DNA of 64,000 bases from Apodospora peruviana (taxonomy: Eukaryota > Ascomycota > Sordariomycetes > Sordariales > Lasiosphaeriaceae). Location: contig JAUEDM010000001.1 of the NCBI GenBank assembly GCA_033439685.1, positions 1,302,001-1,366,000 on the forward strand. The letters are read 5' to 3'. The notes beneath the pieces are model-generated. The model made no database searches. It was given only the letters and a program-made list of their open reading frames with translations, and was not told the origin of the DNA. A program made the translations under genes and the position numbers. Positions 1 through 10,800 of the stretch are shown here, piece by piece (within the stretch, counting starts at the first letter, position 1; every line of letters begins with the position of its first letter).

Positions 1-6
1 GTATTG

Positions 7-234
7 TACACCATTCTACGGTAAATAGTGTACCGCAGGTACTTACAAGGGCCTCAGCTCGTGATATACAAGGCTCCTGGTAAACATCCTGGAAATTCTC
101 ATTCGAGCTGCGTAAATTCCCTGTAAAAAACAGTCTCAGGCCCTAGCAGTCGATCGCAAAAGATGTCACAGACAAGGGAAGCTTACACGGCTCTGTAAGT
201 ACCTGCGGTGCACTATTTCCCAGAGAATGGTGTA
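7..234. mobile_element. MITE-like element with about 40-bp terminal inverted repeats
   Basis: The left end (9-50) and the reverse complement of the right end (about 190-232) match over roughly 40 bases with only a few mismatches; both begin CACCATTCT and share the block ACCGCAGGTACTTACA. Both ends are flanked by TA (7-8 and 233-234), as expected for a TA target-site duplication. The 228-bp interior has no credible coding sequence. This is the structure of a non-autonomous element of the Tc1/mariner/pogo type; the family assignment is inferred from the TA dinucleotides and size only. Confidence 0.7.
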
Positions 235-792
235 TAGAAATGTCCACGGATGTACTCCGTACAGGTTCTTGTCTCGATCGACACGTGGGCATGTGCCGGG
301 AGCCACAGCTTCGGCTCCATCCCGGTTCATGTTGAAATTCGATCCGGCCTCAACAATTCAACAGCTGTCCTTGACGCCATGTGAATTATCCCGCAAAATT
401 TCAGCTGGCTTGAATTCTCCGGGACTTGTTCCTCGGTTTATTGTAGAAATTGATAGAGACTCGCAAACTCGTTTCGTCCACCTGGGAATTCAGTGTGTCG
501 TCCAAAGGCAGTTCATGCACAGATCTACGTTACAACTCATTTGTTGATGGCCCGGGCGAAACCCACCCATGCCACCTATGGCTCGCCTTACGACGGCTTA
601 CATATTACTCAGCCGCTAAAATTTTGCTAGTAAACTTTACGGTTACCAATTGTTATCTTATCGCAAGCAAACGCAACCAGCCTTGGTGAAAGTTAAACAA
701 GGTCCAGTCAATCAACCATCGACGCCGACGAGAATCTCAAAATCACAAATACTCTGTTGATCCCACATAATTTCTTAACTCTGTCATCGTCA
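235..792. other. intergenic, upstream of SAM37
   Basis: No gene recognised. Small open frames here have no recognisable motifs. The last 100-200 bases should contain the SAM37 promoter. Confidence 0.5.
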
Positions 793-2116
793 ATGGTTTT
801 GGAGGTTCACGTGTGGGGCCCGGCATTCGGCCTCGCATCCATCGACGCCGAGTGCCTGGCAACAGTCGCCTACTTGAAGCAAACAACAACACCAACCTCA
901 AACTTGCCGCAAGCAGCTAACAAGTATGACTATCGCCTGATACAAAGCAGTCCTTCGGCGGTTCCAACCAGTAGGTGTCTTGCTAACACCATACTCCCTG
1001 CCTCTGACACGAAGTCCTTGTTCTGCAGACCGCCTCCCCGCGCTCCACGACCCCTCCAACAACACCTGGATCTCCGGCTACAGCTCCATCATATCCCACC
1101 TCAAATCGACGGCACTACCCTCACCAACCGAAAAATATCATGAGCACTCCGCGCGCAAACAAGCTGATAGCACGGCTTACATCGCTTTCCTAAGCGCTCA
1201 CGCAGCTCCCCTCGTCGCGCTCTCCCTCTACGTCTCCTCCGCCAACTGGGCAGCCACCACCCGGCCAGCCTACAGCGCGATCCTGCCCTTCCCGCTCCCG
1301 TGGGTCGAGCCGCCCGCCATCCGGGCGGCCATGTCCGAGCGCGCGGCGCACCTGGGACTGAGCAGCCTCGACACCGACGCGGAGGCGGAAAAGATCGAGG
1401 CCGCCGAGACGGCTTCGGCGGCTGCCGGCTGGGTGCAGGTGCCGGCGAGCATCAAGCAAAAGACACGACAGAAAACCATCAAGGAATCGATGACGCCCGA
1501 GCAGAAGTCGCGGATTGTGCTCGAGGGCGTGACGACCGACGTGCTGGATGTGCTTGCGGCGGTGGATTGGGATGAGCAGACGGTCGAGCTGAGGTGTCTG
1601 GCGTTTGCGTATCTCGCGCTGATGCTGGTACCGCCGGTACCGAGGTCGTTTTTGAGCGAGGTGATCGGGAGGAAGGAGTTCTGGGGGCTCTGTGAGTTTG
1701 TGGATGTGGTTCGATCTTCGATGGGACAGCCCAGCCTCCTCTATTGGGAGACTCCCAGCACTCGGGCTCGGTTGATATCAGAAGGGAAGAAAACAGAAAG
1801 CCCATCCTCGAATACGGCGGTGGCATTGACTGCACGCTTTGCTCACGGGCTAGTGCATGATATACCGCTTATTGGACAGGAGTGGCGGAGGTGGTGGGCG
1901 CAGCGGAGGGTACGCCAACAACAACAGTCCAAGGCCCATATTGCCCTGGCCACTGTCGGAGGGGTGGTGTTTGTTGCGGCCAACGTCGGTCTATTTTATT
2001 TATATAAGGGATTACTGCCCTTTGGCGCCCCAGTCCAGTCATGGAGGGCACCAGTCACTTTGGGTTTGAGCGGGTTTGGAGCGGCCGGTGCTTTGTTTTC
2101 CTTTCCGGAGCTTTAA
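793..2116 (+). CDS. SAM37: Sorting and assembly machinery subunit Sam37 (Tom37/metaxin-like)
   Basis: Two exons, 793-970 and 1029-2116, separated by a 58-nt intron with GTAGGT donor, TGCTAAC branch site and TGCAG acceptor; the joined product is 421 aa. The N-terminus (MVLEVHVWGPAFGLASID) and the segment after the junction (RLPALHDPSNNTWISGYSS) are typical of the thioredoxin-like N-domain of Tom37/metaxins, followed by a GST-C-like helical region. Near the C-terminus a hydrophobic stretch (ATVGGVVFVAANVGLFYLY) is a probable outer-membrane anchor. In the SAM complex this protein helps release beta-barrel precursors into the mitochondrial outer membrane. The Met at 793 was chosen because homology begins there; the upstream in-frame extension has no ATG support. 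Confidence 0.85.
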
Positions 2117-2931
2117 AGGCACAAAACTTAAGGTATATGGGAGATGAGTGCGATTATCACGGCTTGAAATATCTCTGGACCAATTTTGGGCGTTCTTTGG
2201 GGTTATGATATGGCTAGAGGGAAACTATGTATTACAATTGGGCTGCATTTGTAAAGATAATAATATGTCTGTCGAACTGATGATGTATAACAGAACCGGA
2301 AGTGTATATACGCGGAGAACTGCTGCGTGAAGTATTCTGGCAAGTTTGATATTCAGGATATAATAGACACATCCTTGCTTATTAAGTGCCAGAATACGGT
2401 ATGTACTTCACAAGACGCCGGATGCCGGCAACCTGAGGCCCGGACTCGGGCTCGAACCGGCGTGACTCCAGCCTGAGTGGGGCCGCAGCGGCCGACGTGT
2501 ATAGTAGGGTTAGGGTCAAACATATATCAGACCGTGACTTTGAAGTGGACGGTTCAAATGTGCATGCCTGTGCACCTTGATGGTTCGTTCGACTCACGCT
2601 TTTGCCAGCTTATCGATACAAACATCGAAAGCAGTCCTTAATCCTTATCGAGTCCAAAAATTCACGATTTGGTCGCTATCTCTATTTTCATCCGGCATCT
2701 GTATCACATCACCACGATCGGTACTGAGCTTTGATTTTTGTCGACAACTGGAGCTCCCGGCCTTTCGATCTTATTACTCCATTCATCCACTCCTCAACTC
2801 TTTCTAACTTTGGTCCTTACAAAGACAAAGGCTAGCAACACTCCTTAATTACACCCACAAATCCAACTCAGCACACATGAATGCTGCAGTAAATCATCAC
2901 AATAACCAAGAGGTGAAGCGGTGAGTAAAAG
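2117..2931. other. intergenic between SAM37 and the Rrn9-like gene
   Basis: Holds the SAM37 3' end and the promoter of the next gene. A double telomere-type repeat (TAGGGTTAGGG) lies at 2505-2515, about 360 bases before the likely leader. A 15-codon upstream ORF occupies 2877-2924, ending 7 bases before the main ATG at 2932. A GTGAGT at 2921-2926 resembles a splice donor, so a spliced 5' leader is possible. Confidence 0.45.
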
Positions 2932-5130
2932 ATGCGGTCTCACGCACCCTCGCCGGAGGATGATGCGGCGGAAGAATCCGAAACAGAAAGAACTGCAAGC
3001 ATTCACATCAAAGATGAGCAACTCACGGGTGGTGGTGGTGGCCGATCCGACGCGGACGCGGAGTACGAAACGGTCGAAGATGAAGACGACGAAGAGGAAG
3101 AATGGGACAAGAGCACCGCCGAGATCATGTCCATCTCGTCTGACGAGCTCCACGAGACCCGCCCCAACCGCTGGACAGGTCCGCCTGCCACCTGGAGAAA
3201 CTGGACGCAGGAGGACAGAAATGCGTGGATTTCGATTGAAGGTGCGAGGAGTCAGGATTTAGGCGTGCATCTGTATAATGCGTTTGCGCTCAAGAAAGCA
3301 GCAGCCGCGATTGACGGCGGTGATATTCAGCATGGGAATGATGATGGTGGTGGTCGGCGCTGGGCTCCGCCTAAAGTGTGGACGGCGTGGCCGTTAAGCG
3401 AAGATGATGTTCCGGATGACTGGCTGTTGCCTAGGACCGTTGACATGCTCGAGGAGGACACGGTCAGGCGCAGGGATTGGAAGGATCTGTTGCCGGGTAC
3501 GGGCCTGGAGGAGGAGATTTCTGCGGCGGTTATGAAGTTTGCAAAGGAGAGGTTTATGAGGAGGGACTTCTCTGCTGCTAGAAAGAAGGAGACGATTAAG
3601 CACTCTGTCGAGATTGAGAGCGGAAGCTTGAGGAGACCTGGCAGTGTCTCGGATGGACAGTCCGATGACTCTGGTGGTGAAGAGACTGACCGCGGAAGAA
3701 CACCTGGTCGCGAGTCAAGAAAAAGGCGCCGATCACCCTCTTACTTCCCAATTCTCTCGGCCGACGATGCGGGTATGTACAGAATGGTCCGCCCGGCCAC
3801 ACGACGGATCATGGAACAGCTGGACGAAACTTTGAGGGTGCTGCATAACTCTAGAATTGCCGCCTTGCGCAACTTTTCTACGTATGAATCCGCATCGGAA
3901 GAAGAGGAAGAAGAGGAGGCTGCAGCGACTGACAAGGAGCCAGACGAGGTTGGTGATGCCGTTGGTTCATCGACCACACACCTGAAGAGAAGAGGCCGAC
4001 CACGGCATGCGTCACCAAGATATTACGAGAGCGAACGATCATTGCAGACCAGTAGGGGGCGACCAAGAAGGGTTCATGTGCCCAGGGAAGGCGAAACGGA
4101 AGAAGAGATGCTCATCCGCGTGAGGAGGCAATCCAAGCGGCGGAACCCCATCTATGACAGTGATGCAGCAGACGGGGAACTGTCATGCAGCCGGAGCGTT
4201 AGCCGAACTAAGAGGAAGCCCGTTGCTCGAGTTGGACAGTCAGTATCACGAAGCTTCGGAGAGAGCAGATCAAGATCACGCAGCGCCATATCCCCCGCGA
4301 CTCTTGAGGACTATCGAAACGATCATATGTATAGTCTTCGGGACTGGCGAGATGTGCTCGGTGCTGCTGCTCTGGCTGGGTTTGCGTCTGGTGTGGTTGC
4401 TCGTGCGACGCAGAGGTGTGCTACCTTGTTCAGAGAGGATATGACGATGAACACTTTGCGTGAGGTCCCTATCAAGGACGAGCTGATGGCGGGCCTGGAG
4501 ACGAAGCGCTATATTCCTGATGTGGTGCCTGAGGATGTCATGTTCTCAGATGAAGACGTGGACGATGACATGGACGAGAAGACGGAGCTCAAGCTCACTC
4601 TACAACAGCGTCGGGCTACCAGTCGCCAGCCGAGTATTGTCGTGCGGCCAGCCGAGCCACAATCTTCTCCGGTCATGAAAAGGGAAGCCAGTGGGAGCGA
4701 AAGCGAAAAGAAGAGGAGGCAGCGATCAGCGACACCGGGAGGAGTTAAGAATATCTTCTGCCCGCATGCCGACTGTCGTATGGCAGTTACGAGCTTCGCG
4801 CGGCACTACAATCTTAGGCGGCACTTGGAGAAGCAACATGGCGAGGTTATGACCCCACGTGCTAGGGGTAGGAGCAGGTCCGTCATGACCACGGATAACG
4901 AGTGGGAAGACGAGGATGAAGAGGACAGCGTCGGAGAGATGGACGGCGCGGTGCATGTGGATGGCTTCCTGCGGCCTATCCAGATCCAACGTGGATGGAC
5001 AAACATTTCTAAAGGGACAGATAGAGGAGGAAGATATAGAGTGAAAGGGTTTGTCAAAGATTCTGAGGACGAAGACGATAGTAATAATAGCGACGCTGGA
5101 GAGCACCAGAAGCTGGAATTGTCAGATTGA
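2932..5130 (+). CDS. Rrn9-domain-like RNA polymerase I factor with C-terminal zinc finger
   Basis: A single-exon 732-aa protein, highly charged, with long acidic and Arg/Ser-rich tracts. Around residues 75-210 are the blocks WTQEDRNAWISIEGARS, KVWTAWPLSEDDVP and AAVMKFAKERFMRRDFSA; the WTAWPL core followed by an AKERF-type helix resembles the Rrn9 domain of RNA polymerase I-specific initiation factors (upstream activating factor subunit). A C2H2-like finger (CPHADC ... HLEKQH) lies near residues 610-637, and the tail is acidic. If the assignment is right, it acts in nucleolar rDNA transcription. The zinc finger is not part of yeast Rrn9 as I know it, so orthology is inferred; a chromatin or DNA-binding protein that shares the domain is the alternative. 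Confidence 0.6.
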   Translation: MRSHAPSPEDDAAEESETERTASIHIKDEQLTGGGGGRSDADAEYETVEDEDDEEEEWDKSTAEIMSISSDELHETRPNRWTGPPATWRNWTQEDRNAWISIEGARSQDLGVHLYNAFALKKAAAAIDGGDIQHGNDDGGGRRWAPPKVWTAWPLSEDDVPDDWLLPRTVDMLEEDTVRRRDWKDLLPGTGLEEEISAAVMKFAKERFMRRDFSAARKKETIKHSVEIESGSLRRPGSVSDGQSDDSGGEETDRGRTPGRESRKRRRSPSYFPILSADDAGMYRMVRPATRRIMEQLDETLRVLHNSRIAALRNFSTYESASEEEEEEEAAATDKEPDEVGDAVGSSTTHLKRRGRPRHASPRYYESERSLQTSRGRPRRVHVPREGETEEEMLIRVRRQSKRRNPIYDSDAADGELSCSRSVSRTKRKPVARVGQSVSRSFGESRSRSRSAISPATLEDYRNDHMYSLRDWRDVLGAAALAGFASGVVARATQRCATLFREDMTMNTLREVPIKDELMAGLETKRYIPDVVPEDVMFSDEDVDDDMDEKTELKLTLQQRRATSRQPSIVVRPAEPQSSPVMKREASGSESEKKRRQRSATPGGVKNIFCPHADCRMAVTSFARHYNLRRHLEKQHGEVMTPRARGRSRSVMTTDNEWEDEDEEDSVGEMDGAVHVDGFLRPIQIQRGWTNISKGTDRGGRYRVKGFVKDSEDEDDSNNSDAGEHQKLELSD

Positions 5131-5243
5131 AAGGAAAAGTGTCTTGTTAGGATTATTGTATTTTTCTTCGGTCGTGATACCAGGCCGATTTCCCTTACCA
5201 GTTCAAAGGAATACAAATGCTCAACCTCCCAATCCAGTTCAGC

Positions 5244-6032
5244 CTACTTCTTCGCTGCAAACTGTCTCTCCACCTCGTCCGCAAAATCCCCGATCGTATC
5301 AAATTTAGTCACGAACTTGATCTTTCCTTGGGCTATCAACTTCTTGTAATCCTCTCCGATGCCGTAATTCTCCTCGACGTCTCCCCCGCGCGCAATCCAT
5401 ACCGACGGAAACCCCAGGGCCGCGGCGGGCCCATGGTCCGCCGTCAACCCCCTCGCGACATGCAACAGCTCCTTCTTCTCCCAGTCGACGCCAAACTCGT
5501 CCTTGGCATGCGCAAACAGGTAGCGGAAGTTGTTGAGGTCAGGCTTGTACGACCCGATGTTCTCCGCAGTGTACACACCGTCGAACTCGACAGGTGCCAA
5601 TGCGGTCTTCACGGCCCGCTGGATGTTGTTGTTGTCCACGTTGCTGAGAATGATGAGTCGGTAGTGCTTCTTGAGTTTCTGTAGGCCGGCCACGGTGTCG
5701 GCGAAGGCTGTCCACCTGCCCGGACCGGTGCCGACGGCGTTGGTCTCGGCCTCCGAGACGGTCAAACCGGCCTCTTTAGCCAGAAGACTAAAGGACTCCA
5801 TCAGGTTTTCGTTGTAGAGCTGGGTCGGCTTGGTGGCCCAGAGATGCTCCGAGAACTCGTTGAAGCGCTTGACGGCGCGGGAGGGCTTCTCCGCCCACGG
5901 GTGGGTTGGCGGGAACTGGGAAAGGAGTGGGAAGAGGTCGGCCGCTAGGCCGGACTCCCAGTCAATGAGGGTGCCGTAGCAGTCGAATGAGAGGGCCTTG
6001 AAGCCTGTGAAGTCGGGGGGGTGGGAAGACAT
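5244..6032 (-). CDS. (S)-2-haloacid dehalogenase-type HAD hydrolase
   Basis: A single-exon 262-aa protein. HAD motif I is FDCYGTLIDWE with nucleophile Asp17; motif II is ILSNVDNNN near residue 130; motif III has Lys in GSYKPDLNNF; a conserved acidic motif IV follows (LHVARGLTADHGPA). Length and order match type II haloacid dehalogenases, which hydrolyse L-2-haloalkanoates to D-2-hydroxyacids; many fungal members may have other small substrates. No signal peptide, so probably cytosolic. It converges with the Rrn9-like gene, leaving only 113 bases between stops. The ATG at 6032 gives a full N-terminus. Confidence 0.85.
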   Translation of the reverse strand: MSSHPPDFTGFKALSFDCYGTLIDWESGLAADLFPLLSQFPPTHPWAEKPSRAVKRFNEFSEHLWATKPTQLYNENLMESFSLLAKEAGLTVSEAETNAVGTGPGRWTAFADTVAGLQKLKKHYRLIILSNVDNNNIQRAVKTALAPVEFDGVYTAENIGSYKPDLNNFRYLFAHAKDEFGVDWEKKELLHVARGLTADHGPAAALGFPSVWIARGGDVEENYGIGEDYKKLIAQGKIKFVTKFDTIGDFADEVERQFAAKK

Positions 6033-6543
6033 GTTTGGACGGTGGAATATGACATAGGCTTGTGATAATCAGATGTGGTTGGCGAGTTCACAGTGCAGGT
6101 CCACGAAATGATGGATGAGGCCTTTGATATATATTCCTCGAGGTCATCAGGCGAATACACGGATTCGGGTCTCAAGGGGGTTAACTGCTACATCGCGCCT
6201 TACTCCTTGCAGAGTACATGTCAAGTGTGAGATGATGTCAATTCATTGCATGATTATTCATACAATCTTCAATCCCGTCAAGATCACCCAAGCATTAGGA
6301 CCAATCAATCAGTGCCACTGAAAAGGGCGCGATGGTGGCAATGACGGACGGTCGGTGTATGAGTCGTCGGGAAGTGCGAGCAGCGAACTGCATTGCATAA
6401 GTGCGAACTTTACTGCATCACTGCAACGCCCACCCCCTCACGAGACCTTTTGCCGATGCTTTGGTCGTATCGGGAGGATCGCCGATTAGTCGGAGGATAC
6501 CCCGGGGCTTCCGGTTACACACGATATCAAAGAGCATGGTGTT
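6033..6543. other. intergenic, upstream of the dehalogenase
   Basis: Promoter region of the minus-strand dehalogenase. I see no gene. Confidence 0.4.
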
Positions 6544-6655
6544 GTTTACTGTGTGTCTGCCAGGTTTACTGTGTCTGCCAGGTTTACTGTGTCTGCCAGG
6601 TTTACTGTGTCTGCCAGGTTTACTGTGTCTGCCAGGTTTACTGTGTGTCTGCCAG
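6544..6655. repeat. tandem repeat, 4 x 18 bp flanked by two 20-bp variants
   Basis: Six head-to-tail copies of GTTTACTGTGTCTGCCAG. The four inner copies (6564-6635) are identical 18-mers; the first (6544-6563) and last (6636-6655) carry the same extra GT, giving a symmetric array. It reads as an open frame because 18 is a multiple of three, but there is no other sign of coding. Confidence 0.95.
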
Positions 6656-6807
6656 GAACTGACGGTGGTGAATGGAAAAAGGGTGGCTTGATGGCACAAT
6701 GGCTATGATACCTCGTAACCTCATGTACGAAAAAAAATTGGGAGATAACAAGTTGATAGAGTATTTATAAAAAAGAAAGAAAGAAAACATGGAAAAAGGC
6801 AAAAATG

Positions 6808-6927
6808 AGGTCGTGCCCGGGTTCGAACCGGGGTTACCAGAAGGGTTGAGATGATTCTCTATCTCGACTGGGTCGAGAAGATTTTGATGCTCAAAATCTG
6901 GAGTGATAACCACTACACTACACAACC
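6808..6927 (-). tRNA. tRNA-Gln(UUG) with 48-nt intron
   Basis: The minus strand folds as a tRNA: acceptor GGTTGTG pairs with CACGACC, the D-arm is GTGTAGTGGTTATCAC, and the T-arm is CCCGG-TTCGAAC-CCGGG. Exon 1 is 6891-6927 and exon 2 is 6808-6842; the intron (6843-6890) sits at the canonical position after base 37. The anticodon stem CCAGA/TCTGG encloses loop TTTTGAT, giving anticodon TTG. The intron contains CAAAAT, complementary to the anticodon region, as in spliceable pre-tRNAs. A run of T for Pol III termination follows directly. Confidence 0.9.
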
Positions 6928-7133
6928 CGAATTTGTTGTTTGATGACTCTTCAGTGGAGAAAAGGGGTACAAAAAGGCCTCTTGTTCCTCCTTCCACTCC
7001 TCTTCTTGTGCGTCCGAGTTCGCCAAGCCCAGGCCCTCATGCCCACAACTCCACAACTCCACTGCACCAAAACCTCTCCCCTCTTCCGAACTTAATATAA
7101 AGCCACAACAGAACAAAAAAATATCAAACAAGA

Positions 7134-7250
7134 GGCGAGATGGCCGAGCGGTCTAAGGCGCCACGTTAAGGTATTCTAAACCTTGATAACTCCAATCAAA
7201 ACTGGATTCCGTGGTCCGAAAGGGCGTGGGTTCGAATCCCACTCTCGTCA
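7134..7250 (+). tRNA. tRNA-Leu(AAG) with 37-nt intron
   Basis: Acceptor GGCGAGA pairs with TCTCGTC, discriminator A. The D-arm TGGCCGAGCGGTCTAAGGCG and a long variable arm mark a class II tRNA. The anticodon stem CCACG/CGTGG holds loop TTAAGGC with anticodon AAG; the intron is 7172-7208. The T-arm is GTGGG-TTCGAAT-CCCAC. Its arms are almost the same as those of tRNA-Leu(CAG) at 39659-39748. Confidence 0.9.
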
Positions 7251-7867
7251 ATCATACAATTAACTTGTTGAACATTCAGCGAGTTCCTCTTTTTGTTAGA
7301 TATTCGCTGTTTCTTGTTGATCCCCCCACCCCCCTTGTTGGTTGGGACACTTTCACCATGATGCCACATCACGTCTGTGAGGGCATCCAAATATGTATCT
7401 ACCCAGTTACCTCAACGAGCATTAAATACCGGTATTCTCACCAAGACATCCATCTTATCGTATCGAAAACATGGTTGACATTGGCACACATGTTTTGAAA
7501 AGCTAGATACTGATATCAACAACAGTTTGTTGGTTCTTCATTTGTACAATATTACTAGAACAGCGGTAGGGGTGAATCATATTCCCTCAAACAACAGAAC
7601 CATTCTTCGCGAGAGGGAGCTTGGGTATCAGTTACTGAGAAAGAAGATACAGAATAAAGAAAATCCTTGAACGAACGAACGAATACTCGAAACAGTAGCA
7701 AATCGAAGCGGTGCTTTAGTTGCTTTTCCAGACATTGACCGACAAAAAGAAAGCCGACGAGACTCCTAAAATTCCAAACTGCGATTGAACATGCAGCGAA
7801 AACCCAACACCAACAACCGCAATATCCCTCGATTCCCTCGTCCATTTCAGCATGTCAAACAAAGCAA
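7251..7867. other. intergenic between tRNA-Leu and kinesin-5
   Basis: Holds the tRNA terminator (T-run near 7290) and the 3' end of the minus-strand kinesin gene. A short (GAAC)n run lies near 7672-7685. I see no gene. Confidence 0.4.
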
Positions 7868-10800
7868 TCAGTTCAGCCGCGGACTCTTCCTCCTAGAACC
7901 GCCACCGCTGCCTCCACCAGTGCTCTGCGAGAAGACATGCGGAGGAAGCAGATTCTCCACCCCATCGGCAACAGCGACACTTTTGCTCTTCTGTTTCCTA
8001 GTACTGAACCTCGTTAACTTGCCGCCTTCACCGGAAGTAACAATCCCGCCGGCACTCCGTTTCAGCAGCGGCATTGTGTGGTTGTGGTTTATCGTATTCT
8101 CGTCCTCGTCGATGGCAGGCATCGACATCACGCTGGCGGTGGGATCGAACCCCATCACCATCGTCGTCGTCAGATTTGGATTCACCTCGCGCAGGCTCCT
8201 GACCGTACTCATACTGTGAGTCCGCTGTCTGGTCGTTCGCTCTGGTCTTCCACCAGATGAAGCATTGCTGCTGGAGGACGGCCTTGGCAGTGGAGATGTA
8301 GCGCCGCCGCCCGGCTGGAGATCCAGGACCTCGTCGCCAAATATGACTGGCACGGACTTGCTTGGTGTTGGGGCGTCGCGCATCCCTGCGATGAGGATGT
8401 CGTGCGAAAGGGTGCGAGGAAGCTCTGTTGGGTATTGGTATTCCATTTTCTGAGGTGTTTCGCCTGTTGGTTCATATTCTCGAAGGACGGTGCATTGCAT
8501 GTCGCGGCGGAGACCAGTCAACGGTTGGATGACCTCCTCCTCCAGTGGAACCAGGGTCTGCACGAGGTCATCGATATCGGTTTCCACTGCAGAAGCCAGC
8601 TCATGAGCCCTGTTATGCGTATCCGCAAACCGCTCAGAGATGTTGGAGAAGGATTTCTCGACAGCATCATCTAGGTTTTGCATGGCCTCGGCATGCTGCT
8701 CGTGGTGCTCGGCATTCTGGGACCTAGCTCGCGAAACAAAGTCGTCGAGATCTCTCATCTGAACATCAAGGTCCTTTATCTGCTCGTCCACGACTCGAAC
8801 AGTTTCCGCATGGACAGACTTTGTAGTCGTCTGGACCGAGGTGCTGTGAACATTCGCGGCCTGGGAAATAAATTAGCAAGCGTTCCTGAACCACTGTGGA
8901 CACATAAACTCACCACCCAGTCATCCTTCAACCTAGTCTTTAACGTATCACGCGTCTTGGTAACCGCTGCCAGCAGTTCGCTGTCCTTGGAGCCCCAAGC
9001 ATCCATTCCGTTCGAATACTGAGCAATGTTGTCCTCAAAAGTCTGGTTGAAATCTTGAACTGTTTGTCGGATGATGGCCGTTTTGCCCGCAAGCCGAGAC
9101 TCCTGGAGCTCACCCTGGGAATTGACAAGAGCAGTGATCTGCGACAAAAGGGTCTGGCGTTCAGCAGCGGACCTTTTCCGCTCTTCGTCCAGCACTTCTT
9201 GGATCCTGGTTGAAACCGACTCGTTCGACTCAACTATCGTCCGGGATGCGCCCTCCAACTGTCGCCTGAGCTTATCCGACTCGGCCTTCTGAGCGCTGAT
9301 ATGTCGAAGCAGCTCTTCAAATATGGTCTTGAAGTCCTTGCCGAGCGAGCTATATGAAGTATGAAGTTGGCTATGGAAAGTGTCCAGCTCGCTGAGGACA
9401 TCGCCTGCTATCCGTTCAGCAGCAGAGGAAATGGCTTGCAAACTTTGGCCAACACGCTCTTTGACGCTGTCCCGGACAATCTTAATTCCCTCCAGAACAT
9501 CGTCCATCTCTTCTTTGGATTTTTGCTTTTGTTCCAGCAGCTGAATCTTGGAGTCATCAAAACGTGCAAGGTTGTTCTCGAGGAACGCTTGGGTCAATCC
9601 TAGCTGCTCGACTTCCTTCTCTACAAAGGATTGCACACGCTGAGACATGCTGGAAATCTGCTCTTCCTGGCTCTGGCAGAATTTGTCCATACGCGTTTCC
9701 ACCAATTCTGTGATGCTCGAAACTTGGGCCTGGGACATGCTCCATGTACTTCGATTCAGGCTCTGGAGCTCAGACTTGCGCCTGTTTTTCGCGTGGAGGC
9801 CATCCACGTCGTTGACGGTCCGTTTTATCGTCATGAGCAGCTCGCCACCAAGAGTAGATAGTTGCTCTTCTGTCGCCTGATGTGCCTTGCGAATGTGTGT
9901 CTCCTCAGCCAGGGTCTTCCGCGTCGCCGCCAACACAAGCTCCGTCTGATCAAGAACCTCCTTGGTCTCATCAAGTTGCATTCGGGTTCCTTCGTGCTCC
10001 TTTTTGAGACCCATGAAACTAGACGTTAATGAAAGCAGTTCCTGCAGCTTATTCCTTAAGTTTGCTTCGAGCGTCTCAATCTTCGCCGCTTGCTCTTCCG
10101 TCAAAATTCTGCGGGACTCATTCTGCACTGTGATTTCTTCGTATGCGTCGTTTGAAAGATACACACCGTTGCGCTGCCGTGTGGCGATGAGCTCTCCTTT
10201 GAGCTTTTCGATTTCGGCTGTGAACTCCCTTAGAAGAGTCTTCTTGTTGATAAGGGCATTGATTTGCGGCTTGTTGCGGATATTCTTCGCCCGGAAGGCG
10301 TAATCCAGGGTCGAGATCGTCTCTTCCAGATTGCTCTTGGCTGGAGATACCGTAGCAATGATGCAGGTTTTGGTTCGCCCGCCCAGCGAATCCTGCAGAA
10401 GGCGGGTCAGTTTGGACTCTCGGTATGGTATATGTTGGCTGCGGTCAACCAGGGCGTTGATGACGCGGCCGAGGGTGAGCAAGCTCTTGTTGATCAGCCC
10501 GGCTTCGGCTGCGCGCTTGTTCTCGGCACCAGAACGTTGGATATTTTCGCTGCCGGCGAGATCGACAAGGTTGAGCTTTCCAGCTATGAGGAAGTCCTCC
10601 CCATTCTCCGTCATTTGCTTAACGTAAATGGTGATAGTGAAGACCGTGTGACTGCGACTACTCAAGTCATTGCATTTTGTGGCTGCAACTTGGCGCCTCA
10701 GACTACCCTCTTGAAGCCATCTGAGACCGTCTGCTGCATTTGTGATGTGCCGTTCCTCCATGCCTTGGACAACCGTTGTAGAATGACCTTTCCGCGACGC

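Noticed and set aside
2440..2470. B-box-like GGTTCGAGCCC on the minus strand suggesting a tRNA
   Set aside because: No acceptor, D-arm or anticodon stem can be paired around it.
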